From: an uncultured Bacteroides sp.
GTDB lineage: Bacteria; Bacteroidota; Bacteroidia; Bacteroidales; Bacteroidaceae
Length of the DNA: 11,507 nucleotides
Reading direction: 5' to 3'
Assembly: GCA_900755095.1 (NCBI GenBank)
Contig: CAAEFE010000028.1
Coordinates: 1 to 11,507, forward strand
Position numbers and translations under genes: made by a program. How positions within the stretch are numbered: the stretch's first letter is position 1; each line of letters begins with the position of its first letter. The notes beneath the pieces were generated by a model. The model was not told where the DNA came from and made no database searches. It saw only the letters and a program-made list of their open reading frames with translations. Shown in pieces: positions 1-4,667 of this stretch.

Positions 1-63
1 ATTAACACACTGTAAATCAAATGACAACATCAAACAAATGACAGATAATGATACATGGAAGAG

Positions 64-85
64 TGAGAGCAAACACTTGCTCTCA
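64..85 (-). other. Perfect 9-bp stem-loop in leader
   Basis: The arms TGAGAGCAA (64-72) and TTGCTCTCA (77-85) are perfect inverted repeats around a 4-nt loop. The element lies about 150 nt downstream of the leftward promoter at 242-272, so it would fold in the leader RNA on the minus strand. No U-run follows on either strand, so a simple intrinsic terminator is unlikely. A role in RNA stability or attenuation is inference. The left arm sequence recurs without its partner at 158-167. Confidence 0.55.
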
Positions 86-105
86 TAACTGCTACCACAC
101 TTGCT
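73..105. repeat. Short direct repeat, 24-bp period
   Basis: The 9-mer ACACTTGCT occurs at 73-81 and 97-105, 24 bp apart, each time followed by similar sequence (TCTCAT versus GCCAT). On the minus strand the copies read AGCAAGTGT. This may be a decayed tandem repeat. The first copy overlaps the loop and right arm of the 64-85 hairpin. Confidence 0.4.
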
Positions 106-118
106 GCCATACCTGAAA

Positions 119-217
119 CTAAGATGAATAAAGGCATACAGACAATCTGTTAGGGCATGAGAGCAAAAGTCGCGTTGAATTACTGTGGAGAAAGCATAAA
201 GCAAAATGTCTGTTCAT
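119..217 (-). CDS. Possible 32-residue leader peptide (doubtful)
   Basis: An ATG at 217 opens a 32-codon frame ending in TAG at 119-121. It is the first ATG downstream of the strong leftward promoter at 242-272, only about 20 nt from the expected transcription start. The peptide begins MNRHFALCFL and is rich in Leu, Ser and Cys, with no recognisable domain. No clear Shine-Dalgarno sequence precedes it, although Bacteroides often lacks one. It could be a leader peptide or chance; chance is the default. Confidence 0.15.
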   Translation of the reverse strand: MNRHFALCFLHSNSTRLLLSCPNRLSVCLYSS

Positions 218-229
218 TTCAAATAGAAC

Positions 230-273
230 CTTTGTTTATCTCAAATATAAGTTCCGCTTTAAGATAAACAAAG
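230..273. repeat. 12-bp perfect inverted repeat spanning promoter
   Basis: CTTTGTTTATCT (230-241) and AGATAAACAAAG (262-273) are exact reverse complements separated by 20 bp. After one mismatch on each side the pairing continues for three more bases (243-245 with 258-260). One arm covers the -33 box of the leftward promoter and the other covers its expected transcription start. That is the geometry expected of an operator for a dimeric regulator. As RNA only the downstream arm would be transcribed, so a DNA-level role is more likely than a terminator. Confidence 0.6.
242..272 (-). promoter_or_regulatory. Bacteroides-type promoter, leftward
   Basis: On the minus strand TTTG (272-269) is followed after exactly 19 bp by TATATTTG (249-242). 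This matches the Bacteroides primary-sigma consensus of a -33 TTTG and a -7 TAnnTTTG at 19-21 bp spacing. The start would fall at about 232-238. Transcription runs towards the left edge of the window, so the gene served is not visible, and the leader is at least about 230 nt long. A second TATATTTG at 286-293 has no -33 partner at the right distance. Confidence 0.65.
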
Positions 274-289
274 AGTCAATGTGCACAAA

Positions 290-648
290 TATATAATAAC
301 AAGATATCGAAAAAAAGTCTCAAACACCCAACACTTTTATTATCCTTTCAACTAGTAATAGCAAGCTTAAATACTATACATATTCATACACAATCACAGA
401 TATATTACCACCAAATAAAAATAAAAAAACAGGCTTATTGTCAAAGTTTTAAGCTTAAAAACAGGAACTATCACTAAAACAATAAACATCAATAACAAAT
501 CACAACTCCCCAAGTTCAAGTTCATCATAAGGGCGATAGAATTTCCAGTAAATCTTCACTACTTTTCAGATCATTTTATCACACACACTGACTTCCTCTT
601 ACCAAAGACATACACAATAGCCGATCAATAGAAAGATGATAAGACACG
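290..648. other. AT-rich intergenic stretch, no gene seen
   Basis: This very AT-rich stretch has no open frame of credible length or composition on either strand. Visible structure is limited to a 14-bp perfect palindrome TTTTAAGCTTAAAA at 447-460 and the 9-mer AAAAACAGG at 425-433 and 457-465, 32 bp apart. No promoter pointing at the 678-1403 gene lies here, since that gene is read away from this region's right side. It appears to be plain spacer upstream of the leftward promoter at 242-272. Confidence 0.6.
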
Positions 649-672
649 AGAAGCAATTTCGGGATTACTTCT
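649..672 (-). terminator. Stem-loop just after the 678-1403 gene
   Basis: On the minus-strand RNA the stem AGAAGUAAU / AUUGCUUCU pairs over 9 bp (one U-G wobble) around the loop CCCGAA. It starts 6 nt after the TAA stop of the DUF4468-like gene. The sequence following it contains U residues but no strong U-run, so it may be a weak terminator or a 3'-end stabilising hairpin. The wobble favours the minus strand as the functional one, because the plus strand would have a C/A mismatch there. Confidence 0.5.
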
Positions 673-677
673 TTTCT

Positions 678-1403
678 TTATTTTATAATCGTTTCCACGC
701 ACCCGTTTTTGAAAAAAAGATAGAAAGAGCTGGAATACATCCATTGCACTTCACCATTTGATTCTGAGATTGTTTGTGGTTTGCCAAAAGCCAGCAGGCA
801 TTCATCTTCTGTCATCCCCTTTACCGGTTTGCCGATATTTATTTCATTCCAATGGGTGATAGGAGAAAGCTGGTTTGTGCTGACAAAATCAAACAGTTTG
901 TTCAGCATCTGCGATTCTATTTGCACAAAGTCATCCATGGTTTCCTGGTGAGAAGGCTTCTTCTCAGGTTGTAGTTTTTCCATCGGAGTGACTTTCTTCA
1001 TTATAACCACCGATGATTCTATCTGAATATTGGAAAGATAATAGACCAGCTTCCCATCTTTTACCTGAAATTGGGCCGTACAATAGTACGTATTCTTTTG
1101 TTTGGCATCCGCCTGGGAAGTAAGCACCAGGTTACAACTAAAACTCTTGGCAGGAATGCTTACTTCTGTTATTCCGTCACGCTGTGCAGAGCAAACGTTT
1201 TTAATAGTCCACAACAGAGCATTAGCATAAATACTTTCATCGTTCATCGGACTGAAAGGAATGAATCCGTTGACTACATATTTGCTGCCGTCCGCACTGA
1301 GCGGATAAGTATTCTTTTGTTCAGTAAAAGTTTGTGCAATCAAAGAGGGCAGTACTCCACCCAATAAAAATACAATTACCCAAAGTCTCAGTCTTGTTAT
1401 CAT
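678..1403 (-). CDS. Secreted DUF4468-like protein with BamE-like tail
   Basis: This is a 241-residue exported protein of unknown role. Residues 1-23 form a signal peptide (hydrophobic core about 7-22, likely cleavage near IAQ), with no lipobox cysteine at the junction. Residues about 40-130 resemble the Bacteroidetes DUF4468 (TBP-like fold) pattern: an exported start, an Asn-Ala-Leu-Leu-Trp helix at 61-65, then strands ending in KDGKLVYYLSNIQI (115-128). Residues 131-185 look like a charged linker. From about 188 a second small motif appears, NIGKPVKGMTEDECLLAFGKP, which has the Gly-Met-Thr...Gly-x-Pro layout of BamE/SmpA-like domains and ends in a beta hairpin. The start is the ATG at 1403; no in-frame alternative fits the signal peptide. 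It stands 96 bp from the next gene upstream, with a stem-loop and candidate promoter between them, so it is probably its own unit. The domain names are from memory of family patterns, not a search. Confidence 0.8.
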   Translation of the reverse strand: MITRLRLWVIVFLLGGVLPSLIAQTFTEQKNTYPLSADGSKYVVNGFIPFSPMNDESIYANALLWTIKNVCSAQRDGITEVSIPAKSFSCNLVLTSQADAKQKNTYYCTAQFQVKDGKLVYYLSNIQIESSVVIMKKVTPMEKLQPEKKPSHQETMDDFVQIESQMLNKLFDFVSTNQLSPITHWNEINIGKPVKGMTEDECLLAFGKPQTISESNGEVQWMYSSSFYLFFKNGCVETIIK

Positions 1404-1424
1404 ACGCCGCTATGTTTAAGAAAA

Positions 1425-1469
1425 CAGCATTCACGTCTTTTCCATCAAAAGAAAAGAGCGCAAATGCTG
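1425..1469 (-). terminator. Imperfect stem-loop between OMP and DUF4468-like genes
   Basis: On the minus strand CAGCATT (1469-1463) pairs with AATGCTG (1431-1425) and TCTTTT with AAAAGA, with a small internal loop between and about 10 nt in the terminal loop. TTTTC follows the 3' arm. This has the shape of an intrinsic terminator for the upstream two-gene unit, whose stop codon is about 30 nt away. It overlaps the expected transcription start of the promoter candidate at 1469-1499, so it could instead be a 5'-UTR structure. Confidence 0.5.
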
Positions 1470-1499
1470 AAATTTATATGATTAAAATATGTGTCTCAA
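1469..1499 (-). promoter_or_regulatory. Candidate promoter for the DUF4468-like gene
   Basis: On the minus strand TTGA (1499-1496) is followed after 19 bp by TAAATTTC (1476-1469). This is seven of eight positions against the Bacteroides layout TTTG-N19-TAnnTTTG if the degenerate positions are counted as matches. The start would be near 1463, giving a leader of about 60 nt. The match is imperfect in both boxes, so this is tentative. Confidence 0.35.
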
Positions 1500-2132
1500 T
1501 TAGAAAGCAATCCCCAGACGGATCATAAAGTTACTAGTCTTGATTCCATCGAGATCGGAAAATACGTCAATGAATCCACGCTGATAAGTGAAATCCAGAT
1601 TGAAACGGTCATACCACAGTCCTACGCCAATATTCATACCGGCATCGAAATGATTGTAATCCACTTCCAGATAATCTGCAAAATCTCCCCAGCTGATGCT
1701 TTCACCACTTTCTTTCATTTTGCTGGTATAGTCATAACTGGCAAAAACACCCAGATGCGGATCGATGCTAAGATTGTCCGCTACTCCAATTTTCCATCCG
1801 AAAGTGAACGGTGAATATTGAATATTGTGTGCGATACATTTCATTTCATCGGCTTTAAACCCACGGGAACCGAGGCCGAATTCCATTCCCCAATATGCTC
1901 CGGCACCGCCCATAGGCTTTTGATAGCCGAATGTAGCATTGTAGCCAATATTTGAATCCGCTTCAACTCCGTCACCGTTGAGGTTCATGATGTTCAGGCC
2001 TGCACGCAGGAACCATTGTGTGTTACTCGCTTGCTTTTGAGTCTTGACGATTGCACTTCTGGATGATACAATCTGTGCCTGTGTTCCTACGCACAACAAA
2101 AGCGCAGCAACAATTGATAATACTTTTTTCAT
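1500..2132 (-). CDS. Outer-membrane beta-barrel protein (porin-like)
   Basis: This is a 210-residue protein with a signal peptide (residues 1-19, MKKVLSIVAALLLCVGTQA, cleaved before QIVSS). The rest consists of alternating aromatic/aliphatic stretches separated by polar turns, for example WFLRAGLNIMNL, YWGMEFGLGSRGF, DAGMNIGVGLWYDRFNLDFTYQRG and FMIRLGIAF. The chain ends in a terminal Phe, as outer-membrane barrels recognised by the BAM machinery usually do. Its length suggests an eight-stranded barrel of the OmpA-barrel/OMP_b-brl type. Substrate or partner cannot be read from the sequence. It starts 22 bp after the stop of the secreted protein at 2155-2640 and very likely shares its transcript. 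The start is the only ATG that gives the signal peptide. Confidence 0.88.
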   Translation of the reverse strand: MKKVLSIVAALLLCVGTQAQIVSSRSAIVKTQKQASNTQWFLRAGLNIMNLNGDGVEADSNIGYNATFGYQKPMGGAGAYWGMEFGLGSRGFKADEMKCIAHNIQYSPFTFGWKIGVADNLSIDPHLGVFASYDYTSKMKESGESISWGDFADYLEVDYNHFDAGMNIGVGLWYDRFNLDFTYQRGFIDVFSDLDGIKTSNFMIRLGIAF

Positions 2133-2154
2133 TATTGTCTATGTTTTTTGGTTA

Positions 2155-2640
2155 TTAATTCTTGTTCTTTATGACAGGTGCTATTTTGGTTCTATCATCG
2201 GCACCCGAAAGTTTCTGGATACGTATCCATTCGTAATCTTCTGTCGTGGCAGTATGCCAGTTGGTGAACACGCCCGGATAACCTACGACCGTAACCGTAT
2301 ATCCTCCCGACTTTTCATCATCCTCTATCTTAAAAGTGGCTCCCATGATTACATCACAATCGTTCTTGATAGTGGACAAATAAGTTCCCCATGCACGGAT
2401 GTTATCAAGCTCACCCTTCATGGCAACTTCCACCTCTTCTCTGCTCAGTGTCCATACATCCTTTATTCGTCCTTTCTCTTCAAGAATTTTCACCTCTACA
2501 ACTGTAGGCTTTACACAAACTTCGGTTACTGCATCTCCGGCACGTGCCTGCGCATCACGAAACTTAAAGACAGTCTTTTGCGCATACGTCCCAATGACAC
2601 AACCGAAAACCAGCATCATAATTAGAATCAGCTTTTTCAT
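2155..2640 (-). CDS. Secreted protein of unknown function, OMP partner
   Basis: This is a 161-residue exported protein. Residues 1-20 form a signal peptide (MKKLILIMMLVFGCVIGTYA) cleaved before QKTV. The mature part has an N-terminal acidic/basic segment, then a conserved-looking core, NDCDVIMGATFKIED followed by GGYTVTVVGYPGVFTNWHTA and an acidic/aromatic end (EDYEWIR). I recall similar proteins next to small OMPs in Bacteroides but know no function. The frame can be extended upstream to a TTG at 2673, but that codon lies inside the -7 promoter element (2671-2678), so the ATG at 2640 is the real start. It is the first gene of a unit with the downstream beta-barrel (22-bp gap), which suggests a shared envelope role. 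One Cys at residue 14 lies inside the signal core rather than at a lipobox. Confidence 0.82.
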   Translation of the reverse strand: MKKLILIMMLVFGCVIGTYAQKTVFKFRDAQARAGDAVTEVCVKPTVVEVKILEEKGRIKDVWTLSREEVEVAMKGELDNIRAWGTYLSTIKNDCDVIMGATFKIEDDEKSGGYTVTVVGYPGVFTNWHTATTEDYEWIRIQKLSGADDRTKIAPVIKNKN

Positions 2641-2670
2641 ATTCTTTTGTGATTTTATGTTAATATGCCG

Positions 2671-2678
2671 CAAAGGTA
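2671..2678 (-). promoter_or_regulatory. -7 element for the secreted protein/OMP pair
   Basis: The minus strand reads TACCTTTG, a full match to TAnnTTTG, 30 nt upstream of the ATG at 2640. No convincing -33 TTTG is present 19-21 bp upstream, so an activator or a weak promoter is possible. The expected transcription start near 2665 excludes the TTG at 2673 as initiator. Confidence 0.5.
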
Positions 2679-2722
2679 TGCGAAAGGAGTATACCAGCAG
2701 GAGAAATCATAGTTCCGGATAG

Positions 2723-2738
2723 GATACAGAAATGTATC
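2723..2738 (-). other. Short stem-loop after the XRE gene
   Basis: GATACA (2723-2728) and TGTATC (2733-2738) form a perfect 6-bp stem with a 4-nt loop directly after the TAA stop of the HTH gene. The downstream sequence is not U-rich. It may be a weak terminator or an operator-like dyad upstream of the 2671-2678 promoter; the sequence does not decide. Confidence 0.35.
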
Positions 2739-2969
2739 TTATTTGGATACACATGAAGAAGTACCGATACGGATGTTATCGGATAAATCGCGGAAGAAAT
2801 CATGATCGAGTATGCACGAAATGCGCCAAAGAAGATGGATGTCGATATTTTCCTTCTTGAATATCTTGTATATATTGGGACGTGTACAGCATAACTGTCC
2901 GGCGAACCAGGTAACTGTGCGTCCCTGTTCGTGAAGCGTACGTTCGATAAGCTGTCCCGCATGAATCAT
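2739..2969 (-). CDS. Small XRE-like helix-turn-helix protein
   Basis: This is a 76-residue cytoplasmic DNA-binding protein that is almost entirely one helix-turn-helix domain. It opens MIHAGQLIERTLHEQGRTV (helix 1), continues TWFAGQLCCTRPNIYKIFKK (helix-turn-helix, recognition helix around RPNIYKIF, residues 29-36), and closes with IDIHLLWRISCILDHDFFRDLS. This pattern is common in small Bacteroides XRE-type regulators. The frame extends to a GTG at 3005, but the family normally begins at the ATG at 2969, and AGGAAG stands 7 nt before it. There is no sensor domain. Its target is unknown; the secreted protein/OMP pair begins 98 bp downstream and is a natural candidate. It may be read from a far promoter at 3350-3383 through a long leader, or from a weak -7-like TACATTTA at 3018-3025. 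Confidence 0.82.
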   Translation of the reverse strand: MIHAGQLIERTLHEQGRTVTWFAGQLCCTRPNIYKIFKKENIDIHLLWRISCILDHDFFRDLSDNIRIGTSSCVSK

Positions 2970-3445
2970 GCCCAATCTTCCTATGAGTGTCCCCCTGACT
3001 CCCACCGGGTAAACGGATAAATGTAAGATGAAAGGAATATATAAAAAAGCGTGGGAATCTTACCTTCGTCCGTTCCATGTTCAAGGCCTTCGCAATGCCC
3101 ACCACCGAGAACGAACAACGCAGAAAGCCCACGCCGATATGTACAACACCCGTAACCTCCCTTTGTTTTCTCAAAAAGAGGCACGGATGTATATAAATAC
3201 ACATCAGGAGGACGTCTTAGTTGCTATTCGTCATTCCGGTGGTCAAAGTTTGCGAAGTTCTGAAACACGAAAGACAAACGCTTGTAAACGTCTTCTCTAT
3301 ATACACGGCTCCCCCACCACCCGGAGGCTTTCTGCGGAAGAGTCCGTTGCAAATGTATAAAAAAATAAGTTTGGTGCGCCAATTATGATTAATAATCTTT
3401 TAATCACTCTCAGCAAATGACAGTCCAATTATCCCAATAGAGCCA
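2970..3445. other. GC-richer non-coding stretch, possible leader or ncRNA
   Basis: Some 476 bp lie between the HTH gene and the aldo/keto reductase. Both strands are open for long distances (for example 3028-3360 on plus and 3204-2800 on minus). The translations are rich in Arg, His, Cys and Gly, have no signal peptide or domain, and overlap the HTH gene out of frame, so I do not call them genes. A leftward promoter at 3350-3383 would transcribe the stretch 3345-2970 as a leader or separate RNA. Internal features are CCCACCACC at 3098-3106 and 3313-3321, an AAGGCCTT palindrome at 3083-3090, and an AT-rich end (3358-3410) with a weak GATTAA/TTAATC dyad at 3387-3405 downstream of the reductase. 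Confidence 0.45.
3350..3383 (-). promoter_or_regulatory. Bacteroides-type promoter, leftward
   Basis: On the minus strand ATTGG (TTGG at 3382-3379) is followed after 21 bp by TACATTTG (3357-3350), a full TAnnTTTG match with an acceptable -33 box. The start would be near 3343. The first convincing coding sequence downstream is the HTH gene at 2969, so the leader would be about 375 nt unless a separate small RNA is made. Confidence 0.5.
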
Positions 3446-4453
3446 TCAGACTTTACACAAAATTCGTTCTATCCCGTTTAATTCTTCAGCAGTAAATTCC
3501 AACTGGTTTAAAGCCTGCAAATTGTCTGCCAGCTGATTCACTGAGCTCGCTCCTACTATAACCGATGTCATCCGTTCGTCTCTCAGCACCCATGCCAAAG
3601 CCATTTCTGCCAGCGTCTGTCCACGGTGACGGGCGATTTCATTCAATTGTCGGGCAGCCTCTACCTTTTCAGGCGTCACTTGCGAACGTTGCAGAAAAGT
3701 GGAAGGACGTGCCGCGCGTGAGCCTTCGGGGATGCCATTCAGATATTTATCCGTCAGTAATCCTTGCGCCAAAGGAGAAAAGGCGATAAAGCCGGAACCG
3801 TATTCGGCAGCCAAAGGAAGGCTTTCAGCCTCAACCGCACGGTCGAACATACTATAACGATACTGGCTGATAAGACAAGGAACGCCTGCTTTTGCCATCA
3901 TTTCATAAGCAATCCGCGCTTGCAGAGGAGGATATTTTGAGATTCCGATATACAGAGCTTTTCCTTGCTTTACAATATCAATCAACGTTTGAATGGTTTC
4001 TTCTACCGGAGTGACTCCGTCATAGCGATGACTATAGAAGATATCAAAATACTCCAGCCCTGTCCGGCGCAGACTCTGATCGATGCTTGCCATCAGGTTT
4101 TTGCGGGAACTGTTACCGCCATAAGGTCCTGCCCACATATCATGTCCGGCTTTGGAGGAGATTATCATCTCATCCCGGTATCCCTGGAAGTTTTCTTTGA
4201 GAATCCGTCCGAAATTAGTTTCGGCACTTCCCGGCACAGGGCCATAGTTATTAGCAAGATCGAAATGGGTGATGCCATGGTCGAAGGCATATTTAATCAT
4301 GTCGGTCGCTACACTAAAGTTATCTACACTACCGAAGTTATGCCACAATCCTAAAGAGATGAGAGGCAGTTGCAAGCCACTCTTGCCACAGTATTTATAT
4401 TGCATGCGATCGTAGCGATCAGTAGCCGGTTGGTTATTCAATGGGTAATCCAT
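3446..4453 (-). CDS. mgrA: Aldo/keto reductase, YghZ/GPR type
   Basis: This is a 335-residue cytoplasmic NADPH-dependent aldo/keto reductase close to Escherichia coli YghZ (L-glyceraldehyde-3-phosphate reductase; AKR14 type). That enzyme reduces L-glyceraldehyde 3-phosphate and also detoxifies methylglyoxal. The N-terminal MQYKYCGKSGLQLPLISLGLW matches the family. The catalytic tetrad is visible as Asp65 and Tyr70 (FDLANNYGP), Lys101 (ISSKAGHDMW) and His142 (FYSHRYD). The NADPH-phosphate site is VIVGASSVNQL near residue 300. The TIM barrel is complete. The open frame reaches a TTG at 4462, three codons upstream, but the ATG at 4453 is preferred. It appears to be a single gene, flanked by 205 bp upstream and the long non-coding stretch downstream. 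A weak -7-like TTTCTTTG lies about 25-32 nt upstream. The true substrate in this organism is inferred. Confidence 0.93.
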   Translation of the reverse strand: MDYPLNNQPATDRYDRMQYKYCGKSGLQLPLISLGLWHNFGSVDNFSVATDMIKYAFDHGITHFDLANNYGPVPGSAETNFGRILKENFQGYRDEMIISSKAGHDMWAGPYGGNSSRKNLMASIDQSLRRTGLEYFDIFYSHRYDGVTPVEETIQTLIDIVKQGKALYIGISKYPPLQARIAYEMMAKAGVPCLISQYRYSMFDRAVEAESLPLAAEYGSGFIAFSPLAQGLLTDKYLNGIPEGSRAARPSTFLQRSQVTPEKVEAARQLNEIARHRGQTLAEMALAWVLRDERMTSVIVGASSVNQLADNLQALNQLEFTAEELNGIERILCKV

Positions 4454-4589
4454 AAGGCTCAATGTTTTTTCGTTATTGCAAAGAAAGAGAAAATCTTTTA
4501 ATAACGTTCCAACTTATTGCTAAATTCACTCTATGAGATCAAAGAACAACGTCCTTCAGTCTGCCAGTAAAGGAGACTCCATTCCGATC

Positions 4590-4620
4590 AAAAAAGACAG
4601 ATGATGTCACTATACTGACA
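4590..4620 (-). terminator. Weak terminator candidate after GH2 gene
   Basis: On the minus strand TGTCA (4620-4616) can pair with TGACA (4609-4605). Alternatively GACA (4608-4605) pairs with TGTC (4599-4596), directly followed by a run of six T (4595-4590). The stems are short and mutually exclusive, but the T-run in the right place, about 50-80 nt after the GH2 stop, suggests termination. Nothing else of note was seen in the 4454-4667 gap. Confidence 0.35.
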
Positions 4621-4667
4621 GTACGATGGACGGTCCTTGGAAAACCAATCATACAAACCCTAAAAAA

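Noticed and set aside
286..293. Second TATATTTG on the minus strand
   Set aside because: The nearest TTTG upstream is 27 bp away, outside the normal spacing, so it is probably a chance match in AT-rich DNA.
2800..3204. 134-codon minus-strand frame overlapping the HTH gene
   Set aside because: It runs out of frame through the well-supported HTH gene and shows no domain or signal peptide. It is best explained as a shadow plus non-coding sequence.
3028..3360. 110-codon plus-strand frame beginning at an ATG
   Set aside because: It has no promoter element upstream, no recognisable domain, and a composition rich in Arg, His and Thr. It lies opposite two open minus frames, as expected of a GC-richer non-coding stretch.
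3366..3373. Plus-strand TAAGTTTG resembling a -7 box
   Set aside because: No -33 box lies at 19-21 bp, and there is no plus-strand gene downstream; the next gene is on the minus strand.
4628..4636. GGACGGTCC short palindrome downstream of the GH2 gene
   Set aside because: It is too short and has no loop, so it cannot form a hairpin, and nothing nearby suggests an operator.
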